Below, piece by piece: positions 14,140 through 23,785 of a stretch of 64,000 nt of DNA. The position numbers and the translations under genes are program-made. The stretch is from Dermanyssus gallinae. Lineage: Eukaryota; Arthropoda; Arachnida; Mesostigmata; Dermanyssidae. The notes below the pieces were generated by a model that saw nothing but the letters and a program-made list of their open reading frames with translations, was not told where the DNA came from and searched no databases. The stretch is from NCBI GenBank assembly GCA_003439945.1, contig QVRM01005378.1:1017501-1081500 (forward strand). The letters are read 5' to 3'. Each line of letters begins with the position of its first letter. Within the stretch, counting starts at the first letter, position 1.

Positions 14140-14760
14140 CATTGTTGTTGTGGTTGTTGTTGTCGTTTTTGTTTTCTGTTGTTGTTGTTTACAGTATTGC
14201 TGTGGTTTTTGTTGTTGCTTACAATGTTTATGTGGTGTTCGTTGTTGTTTTCAATGTTGCTGTGGTTTTTGTTGTTGCTTACAATGTTGATGTGGTTTTC
14301 GTTGTTGTTTTCAATGTCGCTGTGGTTTTTGTTGTTGTTTACAATGTTGCTGTTGTTCTTGTTGTTTACAATGTAGCTTTTGTTGTTTTCGTTGTTGTTA
14401 TTGTGGTGTTCGATGTTGTTTCTCTTGTTGTTGTTATTGTTGTGTTCGATGTTGTTTCTGTTGTTGTTATGGGTGTTTACAATGTTGTTTCTGTCGGGTT
14501 CGTTGTCGATATTGCTGTTTACTATGTTGCTGTGTGTTACTGTTGTCTCTATTGATGTTCGCATTTGTTGTTGTTGTTGTTGTTATTATTATTATTGTTG
14601 TTGTTATTATTATTGTGGTTATTATCGTTGTTGTAGTTGCTGTTGGTGTTAGTGTTGTTGTGCTTGTTGTCTTCGTTGATGCTGCGGTTGCTGTTGTTCG
14701 CGTGTGTTACTGTCGTTTTTGTCGCTGTTGTTGTTATTGTTGTTCTTTTTGTTGCCGTCG
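14140..14760. repeat. GTT-rich minisatellite, 60-bp unit of two 30-bp halves
   Basis: 14161-14340 is three successive 60-bp units. Each has a first half of the type TGTGGTGTTCGTTGTTGTTTT and a second half of the type CTGTGGTTTTTGTTGTTGCTT, separated by CAATGTTG. Less regular GTT/ATT triplet repeats extend to about 14760. The minus strand translates as a 10-residue Asn-rich periodicity. Confidence 0.85.
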
Positions 14761-15061
14761 TCAGGGCTCATTGCGTCCACTTTCATGCTGCCTGTCGCTT
14801 TCGTTGTTCCTTTTGGCGGCGGTGTCGGCGGCGGCACTTAATCTGCTGGTCAGTTAGTTACATCAGCTGTATGGATCAGGGACACAAAGGTACTGCCGCT
14901 GGTACCGCCACCGGAACAACGACTACAGCAGCAGCAGCAGTACGGCGGCTAACAACACTGAAAGTGGGAATCCCGTCGACGTCACACCAGGTAGCCAGAA
15001 CGATAGATGCCATTGTGATGATACGGCACTTGTCCATTAATAGAAATAGCAGTGCCAGTGC

Positions 15062-15100
<39 letters not shown>

Positions 15101-15572
15101 TCTATTATGCGAGTATGTGTCTGTTATGTGTGAACGCGGCCATGTTCCTGACTGAAGTGCATTGCCCTTTTCCCTGTGTTCCTATGCTGAGTAATACACA
15201 ACATGGAAGTAGCGGTAGTAGTAGTAGTAATGTTAATACTCATGTTATCTGAATATGCTGTACGGAGAATAATAATAATAATAATAGGTATGGAAGAGCC
15301 GCTACGAACAACACGGCGCGCTGTCTGCACATACACCTACCAATCATCATCATCATCATACACGCTTAATAATGGTAAATCCTCCTACATGTAGGCCTTC
15401 CTCTACAGTAACTTTAGAAACAACAATCGCGTTGTCCTCCTTCGCGTAGTAATAGCCAGTTCTCCAGCGAGTCTTATTTTGGTAAGTAGTCAAGCATCGT
15501 CGACATGCGTACTATCTGTGCGCTGCACCATCATCGGTCAGGTTCGGACCAGGCGGACGGAAATCAAGCAGC
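14761..15572. other. Anonymous segment with short repeats
   Basis: Includes (CAG)n near 14926-14940, (TA)n at 15064-15097, (GTA)n near 15212-15228, (AAT)n near 15269-15286 and (CAT)n near 15343-15358. No gene seen. Confidence 0.5.
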
Positions 15573-15587
15573 AATCACCGTTAGTAG

Positions 15588-15782
15588 TCGAATCCGGTGG
15601 CGTGGTGGAGGCATTCGTCTGCGCCTCGCGACCGGAGGAGACTCTAGATAGGTGCGCGGGTTAGAGCCCCACCGTTGCCCCACATTTGTATTTATGGGGG
15701 TAGTCCGTCTATGAAGCAATGCGAAAAGCAGTCCCATGGACGTTAAATCTTGGCTGAGAGTCAGCCCCGAAAGGATTTTTTT
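15588..15782 (+). mobile_element. SINE1, complete copy with TSD
   Basis: The tRNA-like head has TGGCGTGGTGG (A box) and GGTTAGAGCCCC (B box, one change from GGTTCGAGCCCC). The body follows (ACATTTGTATTTATGGGG, GTCTATGAAGCAATGCG, GGACGTTAAATCTTGGCTGAG) and ends AGCCCCGAAAGG with a T-rich tail. Flanks AATCACCGTTAGTAG (15573-15587) and AATCACCGTTAATAG (15783-15797) form a 15-bp TSD with one mismatch, marking a target-primed insertion. Confidence 0.9.
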
Positions 15783-15797
15783 AATCACCGTTAATAG

Positions 15798-16454
15798 ATA
15801 CCGATACGCTGACATTAAGCGCGACGATGCACACCATCGACTTGCATGCATCTTCAGTAATACCGATAACTTCGTTAACAAACACTGAACTCGTTAACAA
15901 GCACGATCAAGAATGGCGGTCAGCACCATTAACAGCCACCGTCAATACTAGCGGTGAAAGCCATCGTAGGGCACCGTCCAAAATGGCGGTGGTACTATAA
16001 ACATGGACCTTAATAACTAACACTAGGCTCTTAAGGTTCTCGTACAGGACAGAAGTGACATAAACGAAAGAAAGGGAACATGGAAAACATAATGCTTAGA
16101 TCGGAGGTCAAAAACGTTCCTTGTGCTTCCCAAACGGATGTAATGGTTTCCGATTTGAGCGCATTGCCGCATAAAATACAAAAACCACTTAAGCCACACC
16201 CGAGCGTCCATGGTCGAGATGCTCGATAGGCATTCTGGATATAGTTCTAATCTCTGTCTCTTCTTTCTTACATGAGCGTAATGAACGTACTCTGTCTAAA
16301 GGGCTATATATTTATATATAACCAAATGTAGCGCTTTACATCTATAAACAAAATGTACACATTGAAACTTCTTCTTGGGTTTCACGCTTCGTGACGCCTC
16401 TTGGCATGACCGTAACTATTTTTCAAGTCTCGTTTGAGGGAAGTAAATACTTTT
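15798..16454. other. Anonymous sequence
   Basis: Imperfect local repetition of GTTAACAAGCAC-like and AATGGCGGT motifs (15880-15990). A 62-codon minus-strand ORF (16023-16211) is not recognised. Confidence 0.4.
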
Positions 16455-16469
16455 TAGTACTGCGTGATA

Positions 16470-16779
16470 CGTGGCGGCGTGGTCTAGAGGACTAGTGCGC
16501 TAGTAATGGTTGTCATCTACGAGGGTGTCGTCGGTTCGATCCCAGTTGTTGATCGAATTTTCTTTGAGCGATGCTCATTGAGAATAGATGAAAAACTAGT
16601 GGCCACGCTGCCACAAGGACTGTTTGGGAAACCCTAGTAGATACCTCAACATGTTCGGCCCTCGAAGCATTGATGATATACCACGCTTTCTTGAAAACAC
16701 CTTGGTGAGTTTCAAGCTCGTAGGGGACAGAAGATGGTATAGAAGTAAAAACAACCTCCCTAAAAAATGATTTTAATTC
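16470..16779 (+). mobile_element. SINE3, complete copy with TSD
   Basis: About 310 bp. Head GTGGCGGCGTGGTCTAGAGG, B box GGTTCGATCCC, conserved body GATCGAATTTTCTTTGAGCG, ACCCTAGTAGATACCT, and 3' end AACAACCTCCCTAAAAAATG. Flanked by TAGTACTGCGTGATA (16455-16469) and TAGTACTGAGTGATA (16780-16794), a 15-bp TSD with one mismatch. Other copies lie at 1615, 22272, 42330 and 45899. Confidence 0.9.
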
Positions 16780-17078
16780 TAGTACTGAGTGATAGTTGAC
16801 AGCTATTTTTCATGACTTCCTCTGTTTTGTCAGGTGATTGAACAATGTTCAGCCAGATCTATAATAGTGCAAACGAAGAACGAATTCTACCCTATATATA
16901 TATGTACTAAGTGAATCAAAAAATATATGCCAACGCTTGTCTAAAATTTCAAAAAGCTTATACCGCTTACAGCGCCATAATAAGACGCTCTTTGGGACGA
17001 AACAAAAGAAGTATCGTATAGATTGGTTTTGAATTTCGCTTGCAGCAAGTCGCCCAACTGTAATATGCGAGACCCTCC

Positions 17079-17995
17079 AATGAAAATAGACGAGAACGAG
17101 TACCGTGCTGCAATAAAGCATTTTACAAGGCTTGGTTGCAACAGAAATAGACAAAATAATTAAATGCAGCTTACACAACTAATGCACCGGCGTATGGTAT
17201 CATTACCAAACGGTTTGCTTGATTTGAAAAGATAGTATGGGCATCGAGACTGCACCACGTTCTGGACGGCCAGAAATAGAGGGAGAAAAAACTGTGCTAG
17301 AAGTCTATCAACTCCCGATGACTGACCGCTAATTGAAGCTGCGCGAAATAACGGAAGCAATGGGTATTAGCTAGGGTGCAGTACACTGAATGTAGCCGTA
17401 ACAGGTTTGCATGAAAAAATTAAGCAGTTTTCTTATGCAGAAATACGAGCTCGAGCTGACAATTGAGCAAAAATGGCGTACGTTTCAATTTCGGATAAAA
17501 ACTTCGAACTTTTGAGACGTAACCTGGATCCACCGCTACTGTACTGCAGAGCGGGAGGATGCCACCAGGGAGTGGACTGCACGCGGCAAAAGAACTCCAA
17601 AAAAAAGGAGGCAAAAGAACCCACCAGGCTCGATTGGAAAAGTTTTGGCGTCCGTCTTCTGGAATACAAAAGGTATTCTGTTAATTGACTACCTTTTGTA
17701 CAGGAAGAGCGATAACTGTGGAGTACTATGCAACACTCTTGGACCAGCTGAAGAAACGCACCATTCAGCATTACGACCCGCGATGCAGAAAACAACTGTG
17801 CTATTTCACCACGACAATGCTTCCGCCCACACGCCTTTTTTTAAAGCTAAGACCAAATTACGCAACCTGACGTTTCAAACTCTCGAGCGTCCTCCATATT
17901 CGCTGGACTTGGCCTCGTGCGACTATTATTGTCTGCTTGAAAACCTCAATAAGTATCTCTCCGAGCGAAGAGATGCTAGAGCAACATTGATGTAG
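17079..17995 (+). pseudogene. Mariner-family transposase, decayed (copy 1)
   Basis: Starts at an ATG followed by KIDENEYRAAIKHFTRLG, the usual mariner N-terminus. In shifting frames it continues through a HTH/linker region (LLDLKR, RSGRPE-like), DVTWIHRYCTAERE (first catalytic Asp, 17516), SVFWNTKGILLIDYL, FHHDNASAHT (second Asp, 17813) and PPYSLDLASCDYYCLLENL (third Asp, 17921). All three Asp codons survive, and spacing of the last two is one codon longer than D34D, probably from a T-run insertion. The longest intact frame is 17645-17995. A mariner cuts and pastes at TA; this copy has several frameshifts and stops and cannot be active. Terminal inverted repeats (TIRs) were not identified. 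Confidence 0.85.
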
Positions 17996-18069
17996 ACGAG
18001 TCCATTGGGGTCTAGATATTCGAAAAATTGCATTCGTGGGATAAACGCTATCTTGAACTTAACTTTTTA

Positions 18070-18224
18070 TTCGGGCTGACTCTCAGCCAACACGTAACGT
18101 CCACAGAACCGCTTTCGCACTGCTTTATAAGACGGATTCCCATGAATACAAATGTGCAACAGAGGGAATAGAACCCGTGCATATGTCTCCATCGGACGCA
18201 AGGCGCGCAATTATTAAGGATCGT

Positions 18225-18229
<5 letters not shown>
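18070..18229 (-). mobile_element. SINE1 copy, minus strand, forming one palindrome arm
   Basis: The reverse complement has CACGGGTTCTATTCCC (diverged B box), TTGCACATTTGTATTCATGGG, GTGGACGTTACG, GGCTGAGAGTCAGCCCG. Its 5' half (18172-18229) is repeated in inverted orientation at 18330-18387. Confidence 0.8.
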
Positions 18230-18277
<48 letters not shown>

Positions 18278-18291
18278 TATACATATATATG

Positions 18292-18334
<43 letters not shown>

Positions 18335-18387
18335 ACGATCCTTAATAATTGCGCGTCTTGCGTCCGATGGAGACATATGCACGGGTT
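18172..18387. repeat. Long palindrome with (TA)n spacer
   Basis: Arms 18172-18229 and 18330-18387 are inverted copies of 58 bp with one mismatch. The 100-bp spacer is almost pure TA with ACATATATAC and GTATATAAAT interruptions. The left arm is the 5' half of a minus-strand SINE1, so the right arm is a plus-strand half SINE without a body. More (TA)n follows at 18392-18437 and 18570-18594. Confidence 0.95.
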
Positions 18388-18389
18388 TG

Positions 18390-18440
<51 letters not shown>

Positions 18441-18601
18441 GGTGTGCCTTGAGGACAAGCACGACTGCTAACGACTCTCAAAGCCTTTTGTTTAGTGAGG
18501 TAATGATATATCTCTGTAATCCTACAATTGAATTATAAATACCTCATCATAGATCATTTGACAAGCAAGGTATATATATATATATATATATATACTTAGA
18601 A

Positions 18602-19468
18602 GCCCGATTGGAAACAAGCCACCGTAGAGCAGTTGCCCTGTGCGGCCACGAGCCCGCCGAAGCTGGACACCAGGAAGAATGGTCAACAGCTCTATATGAG
18701 CAAAGGGTCGTAGACCTCATTGCGGGATGCACGACGGACGCCGACAAGGCCAGGCTGCGCGCCGTCTCCTCCAAGGGGGCGGGCGCATGGCTACACGCCA
18801 TTCCCTGTGCCCGGATCGGGACCCTGTTAGATGATGAGTCGGTAAGGATTGCCGTCGGACTTCGTTTGGGAACAGACATTGTATACACTCATACCTGCGT
18901 CTACGGAGACGTCGTCGGCCCAGACGGACCCCACGGGCTGTCCTGTATCGTCAGCGCAGGTAGGCGAGCAAGACACCAAGCCCTGAATGAAACCTTCAGT
19001 CGAGCTTTACGATCCAGTGGTCTGCCGTGCGTCCTTGAACCCGTCGGGCTAGACAGGGAGGGCGGCAAGAGACCTGACGGGCTGACCTTAACTCCGTTCG
19101 AGAGCGGATGCATGCTGGTTTGGGACGCGACTGTTACTGACTCATTAGCCCCTTCAATGGTCAGTGCTGGCGCGGCCCGGGCTAGTCATGCTTCGGCTCT
19201 CGCCAAGGCAAACAAGGTTAGAAAGTACCAGAACATCGGGTACCCGTACAAGTTTTATCCCTTTGCCTTCGAGACCCTTGGCGGGCCCGGTCCATCCACT
19301 CGAAGTTTGCTACAAAAGGTCGGGAAACGCCTGATTCTAGCCAGCGGAGACAAACGAGCGGGTGATTTTCTCAGACAGCGCCTGTCGCTGGATGTGCAAC
19401 GGGGCAATGCGGCCTCGGTTCGGGGCACTCTCCAGAAATGGCTGGTCCCTACACTGGACCCCCCGTAA
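18602..19468 (+). CDS. LINE family E C-terminal domain: zinc finger plus restriction-like endonuclease (intact, 5' partial)
   Basis: A continuous frame with no plausible ATG start, so 5'-truncated (first codons at the edge of a TA array), ending TAA at 19466-19468. Counting from the TTG codon at 18608 there are 286 residues. Visible parts: an alpha-rich linker (about 1-90) with GAGAWLHAIPC and VRIAVGLRLG; a metal-binding-like patch (C97, H109, C113) in which the usual second Cys of C-x-C-G is Tyr99; then KRPDG (154-158) and VWDATVTDS with Asp173, fitting the (K/R)PD-x(12-15)-D core of restriction-like endonucleases of non-LTR elements; then a conserved tail RKYQNIGYPYKFYPFAFETLG and QRLSLDVQRGNAASVRGTL. 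Such domains normally follow an RT in one polyprotein and nick target DNA. Here no RT is upstream. It is clearly GC-richer than its surroundings and unbroken. An AATAAA lies about 60 bp after the stop. Confidence 0.8.
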   Translation, partial: ARLETSHRRAVALCGHEPAEAGHQEEWSTALYEQRVVDLIAGCTTDADKARLRAVSSKGAGAWLHAIPCARIGTLLDDESVRIAVGLRLGTDIVYTHTCVYGDVVGPDGPHGLSCIVSAGRRARHQALNETFSRALRSSGLPCVLEPVGLDREGGKRPDGLTLTPFESGCMLVWDATVTDSLAPSMVSAGAARASHASALAKANKVRKYQNIGYPYKFYPFAFETLGGPGPSTRSLLQKVGKRLILASGDKRAGDFLRQRLSLDVQRGNAASVRGTLQKWLVPTLDPP

Positions 19469-19539
19469 CGGTGCACACGTTCGCAGGGACTCAAATGTCA
19501 TGTTCCCACCCTGAATGATTGATTACATTGAATAAATGG

Positions 19540-19541
<2 letters not shown>

Positions 19542-19594
<53 letters not shown>
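19542..19594. repeat. (TA)n microsatellite at the 3' end of the LINE E fragment
   Basis: A pure TA run begins a few bases after AATAAATGGTATT. Confidence 0.95.
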
Positions 19595-19595
<1 letters not shown>

Positions 19596-22271
19596 GTATA
19601 TATATGTTTGTAGTATTTACTCCCGTAACTGCTGCTGTGTTGTCGTTATTATCATTATTATCGATTAGAGTATTGTGCTGTTAACATTACTGTTGCTATG
19701 GAGCACTGTCTTCGTTGACACTACTTGCAGGGAGACTAATAACAACAACCTCTAAACATTTTTTGAAAGAGTGCTCTAAGCAAAAACATTGCACTTAACC
19801 GAAAAAGGCTTCTGAAGAACGACCAGATTAACTAATGCTCACCTTTTTGTTCGTTATACAAGCATATTCAACTTGTGTAGTGACTTACATTAGAACAATA
19901 CATTTTGTATTAGTTACTTATGAATGACATATAAAAGCATATATCTTGTTATGTAAATGTAAGAAAAGTTAGAATTTGTACAAACAATGACGTCACACAG
20001 GACGTCTGCATTACTCGGTGCGAGGCTGCAGAATTAACCTCCGATGACTTGCATCGATACAAAATGCCCTCGATGCGTAGTGTCGTGGGCTGGACACGTG
20101 GCGTATATACAACGTACGAATCGGAGTTGCCATTCTGAGCGCCGATTTTTAGCGTAGCTTTCTTTCGCAACTGCAACTCGATTTGACTCCGTGAGCAATG
20201 CATTTTATTTACGACCACGACTCGCTTGCGAATTGTCACTCGCGACAGTGCCAATTAAGCTGCCGACTCTGTTAATTATGCCCCCCAACACTTGGGAAGA
20301 CGTTTCTGCAGTATCTTGGCGTTACGCAATACACGACAAGCCTCGCGCTTGGACCACTCCACTTTGAAATATCACATTGACCGCCTGGCAAACTCTAAGT
20401 AAACAAAGGTCAAATATCTTCGTAATGTTTGATCTATAAAGCGTTTACGTCCGCAGCACAGCCGTGCAAAATTTCGGCAGTTGCTTAGGCAGGAATACCA
20501 GTATCCCGGTTCTACAGTTTCCGCCGGGCCACTTTTCACCTTTTCGCATTACAATATTATCAATAGCCGCAATTGGAATTATTGTCATTGTCATATTTGT
20601 CATCATAATCAGTAGCTGCCTATTGTAAATGTTTCTGAAACGAACTGACAGCGAACCCTGTTAACTCTGTCCGTCGCAGAAACTCAGAGAACGCTTATAT
20701 AAAAGTACATCACCAATACATTGCGGCTGGCACCTCTTACCATTCGCACTAGTAGTTTAGAAGTTTGACGTTAATTTCGGCAATTATTTGTTGTTTTTTT
20801 TCCAACACACATCCCCGAACCCTGTTCAAAGGTAGCCGTGCATGAAGAACTAATCCCGCCATTTTTCGAACAAAAGTCCACAGCTTTACCGCGTTTAGCA
20901 CCATTCAGTCGCACAAAGCAAGTGTAATTATGGCTCTATGGCATACGCTTGCGTACGTCCCACAACGATGGACTGGACATCGTGGAGCTCGCGATGCTCC
21001 TCTACCCACAAAAATACACGCTTGTTTCCACCGCTTCTCCCCAACTGGTCCAGGACTTACTAAGTGGAACTTTCTATGCTGGGTTCTATTTAGCGGCGTA
21101 TTTGTCGTCTGTGTTACAAAAGCAATAGCACGTTAATTATTATGCTAGCTCATTGGGAATTAGGAAACTAAGCTTAGATTTTCGATGCATGCCTCAGAGG
21201 AAGGGAAAACAGAGAAACGAGACGACAACCTGGTCAACAAGTGAGTTTTGCAAATCTAGACGGAAACATTGATAAACTTTATAATGCAATTTTATTTGTA
21301 GGAACTGCCGACAAGAGCCGGGAGGTAAACACGTGCATAATAATAAGCTAACACCTACATCTATTGAATAGGCGAGACATATTAAGTGACAATTTTGTGA
21401 ACAAGGAACACTAATACTAATTGTTTGCACCGCAGTTTTGCACTACGCTAGCCAATGACGGAAGAATATCGAGTCTAGCAACTGAAATGCACTTCTAGCA
21501 GTCGAAATAAGGCAGCTTAGAGGATATGAATTAACGTCTCATCTCTATCACGCTGGCTTTAACACTTACCTGGAAGACCTCAAGCAGAGCTTAGCGATAG
21601 TGCATTCGCAAAGCGCTGGGCTAGCTTCCGTTTTTTCCAATTACCGAACATGCATCCAATCAGAAACGAGTGTACTGGATTTAGTACTTGGCTGTCGTAA
21701 AAACTAGGCTCCGTGGGCTATTTTAGTGAATTCGACTCGAAAAAAAATTGCGTCGCTGTTTTTAATTCACGTTAATAAATCCTTCATTTGCAGAATGGCG
21801 CACACGCAGGCCCAGTCGAGTCCTGATAGAGGCGAGCGCTTGTTCCTAAACGCTGTAGCTTTGACCTACTTTTGTTATGAACACATTTGGCTTTGTAGGT
21901 ACCATTGCTTGTTCATTCACGACATAGATAACAGCTCTATCATGCCGAAATGCATTACTGAAATGCAGAAAAATATGCAGACAAAAAAGACATCGACGAG
22001 GTTAGGTTCCTCCTTCGGAGGAAAGTTCCGGAGGAAAAGGAAAATGGCAGGGCTGTCGAATTCGTGCCTAAATAGAATTGACTACTTACTTGAGGGGAGG
22101 GGCGGGGGGGTACTACTAACAATTGATCTAGATGTACAGTATTGGCTACTTACAACAAAGGCTTTCGGGAGTTACCATATATGGCTAGGCAGAGCGATAA
22201 ACTAGGTCAAGTAGATGTGAGGGGATCTTTGGACCCCGTTACGGAATACAACCTGGCGAGTAGCACGGGCA
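19595..22271. other. Anonymous sequence, possible small ORFs
   Basis: No TE recognised. A TATATAAAAG motif lies at about 20695. An ORF of 68 codons (20930-21136) has a hydrophobic C-terminal stretch (FLCWVLFSGVFVVCV) but no other support. Confidence 0.4.
21726..22205 (+). CDS. Unrecognised 159-codon ORF (doubtful)
   Basis: The only fairly long ORF in this TE-free stretch. An internal ATG (MAHTQAQSSPDRGERLF, about 21795) directly follows TTCATTTGCAGA, which resembles a splice acceptor, so an exon starting there is conceivable. There is a basic patch GGKFRRKRKMAG but no domain that I recognise. Composition is like the surroundings and no partner exon was found. Chance ORF is the more likely reading. 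Confidence 0.2.
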   Translation: MNSTRKKIASLFLIHVNKSFICRMAHTQAQSSPDRGERLFLNAVALTYFCYEHIWLCRYHCLFIHDIDNSSIMPKCITEMQKNMQTKKTSTRLGSSFGGKFRRKRKMAGLSNSCLNRIDYLLEGRGGGVLLTIDLDVQYWLLTTKAFGSYHIWLGRAIN

Positions 22272-22338
22272 ACATCGGGTAGGTATCTAGCAAAACTGTT
22301 GGGGAAGCCCCAGATATCTTAACATGTTCGCTTACACT
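22272..22338 (+). mobile_element. SINE3 internal fragment
   Basis: ACTGTTGGGGAAGCCC...AGATATCTTAACATGTTCG corresponds to ACTGTTTGGGAAACCC...AGATACCTCAACATGTTCG in the complete copy at 16470-16779. Confidence 0.6.
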
Positions 22339-22411
22339 ACCGCTCTAAGCGCCCCTGATCTAAAAGGGTGACATGTGTATTTAGCTATACATGTCAAGCG
22401 AATGATAAATC
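22339..22411. repeat. Dispersed ~70-bp repeat, copy 2
   Basis: Matches 9279-9347 (CGCTCTAAGCGC, CTGATCTAAAAG, GTGACATGTGTATTTAG, TACATG). Confidence 0.7.
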
Positions 22412-23114
22412 CACCCATCGTAACAGCCTTGTTTGCCGCATATGGATCTTATCATGTACTACTATATATTGAAGGGAGGATTTTATAAATCCCGATAAAA
22501 GACGCAATATGCTGGACATCATGCCGCAGAATTCCCGGCGGTTTACTATTCAGACAAGGCTTAGACAGAGAAATAGAGGAATCCGAAAGCAAAGCGAGAC
22601 GATAGATGTCAGTATATAGATGAATCAGGCGATGCATCTTTGACGGAAGGGAGTATTCTTCGGCAACAGAAAGGACGATACCAGAGCGTTGAGAAAGCAA
22701 AAAAAAAATGCGTATTGCATACCTTTATGCTGTGTGAGTAAATAGTCGAGGACTTTGTGCCGAATAAAGCAATCGAACATCTTCCATATGTTATAAAAAA
22801 AATTGACGCCTCAAACAGAAACATGATTAGAAAAAAGAGTGAACAGAAAAATTTAAGACGACTTATTGCCCAGACTTGCGGGCCGGGTTGAGCAAGCAAG
22901 GCTTTCAGTAGACAACACGGAACAGATGCAGATCGTGGCTTTCATAATTAAACGCCTCTCCCACACCACGAAATTTAGTTGGTACCGTCGACTGGGCAAC
23001 ATCTTTGGACTCCCTCGCATCAAAAGTAAAGCCGTAAGTGCCTAGCACCTTGTATGCAAAGTATGCAACACTCTGTATGGATAATGGATTTGTGAAGCAG
23101 AAGGAATAATTATA
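22412..23114. other. Anonymous sequence
   Basis: No supported feature up to the R1 element's 5' TSD. Minus-strand ORFs of 82 and 96 codons (22452-22899) overlap and are unrecognised. Confidence 0.45.
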
Positions 23115-23124
23115 TAGAAAAAGT
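23115..23124. repeat. 5' target-site duplication of the R1-clade element
   Basis: TAGAAAAAGT, repeated exactly at 28984-28993. Confidence 0.75.
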
Positions 23125-23785
23125 CACTTTTGGTTCCGAAATCGGACGGTGCGGACGTGCTTTTTGTAGCTCTCTGGAAAAGATCTTAGGATCCTAGTAC
23201 TAGCCGGAATTAGTGAACTTTGTGTTAGCACGTAGGTGCGCTGACTCGTAGTGAATGGTTAAACATCGATATTGTGAACATTAGTGGAGTCTCTGTGGTG
23301 AAAGTCTGCCAAGATTTGGCGCCAAGTAGCGCGAACGTGTGTCTACGAAGCTCCGAAAGATCATGCTTCCCGTGTGAGTGCACGAAGGTTAACCCAGGGA
23401 ATGAGATACTGTAGTGATCCGTGAAACTCAGTGGTCATTTTGGTGGTTTGTGCGTGGACGTGCGACAAAGCGGCATGTAGCTAAGCCGCTGTGAAGCTTA
23501 AATGTAACTTCTGCAGCAAAGCGAAGCGAAAACGAAACTACTCGCGTAACAGTCGAGAGGCTCCGAGCGGCACGCTGCGCATTCAAATTCGAACCCTAAC
23601 GACTTTCCAACTAAAAGAAGTTAGCGCATAAGAACATTGGACTATATAAGGACCCTACTACACTGTACTGTCTAGTGAACCACAGTGTGTATATATAAAT
23701 ATTTATGTGTATATCTGTATAGCAGCATATAGTACAGCAACGCAGATATAAATTCGCAAGGCACGAAACAAGAAAAAAAGGGGAA
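23125..23785 (+). promoter_or_regulatory. 5' UTR of the R1-clade element, probable internal promoter
   Basis: About 660 bp between the TSD and the ORF1 ATG. Non-LTR elements of this type usually carry a TATA-less promoter here, but no specific motif was identified. The stretch before the ATG is purine-rich (AAGAAAAAAAGGGGAA). Confidence 0.5.

Noticed and set aside
14001..14564. 187-codon Asn-rich minus-strand protein
   Set aside because: The Asn periodicity mirrors the 30/60-bp GTT minisatellite on the plus strand.
20690..20760. TATA-box promoter (TATATAAAAG)
   Set aside because: No initiator, no ORF of interest downstream, and such strings are expected in AT-rich DNA.
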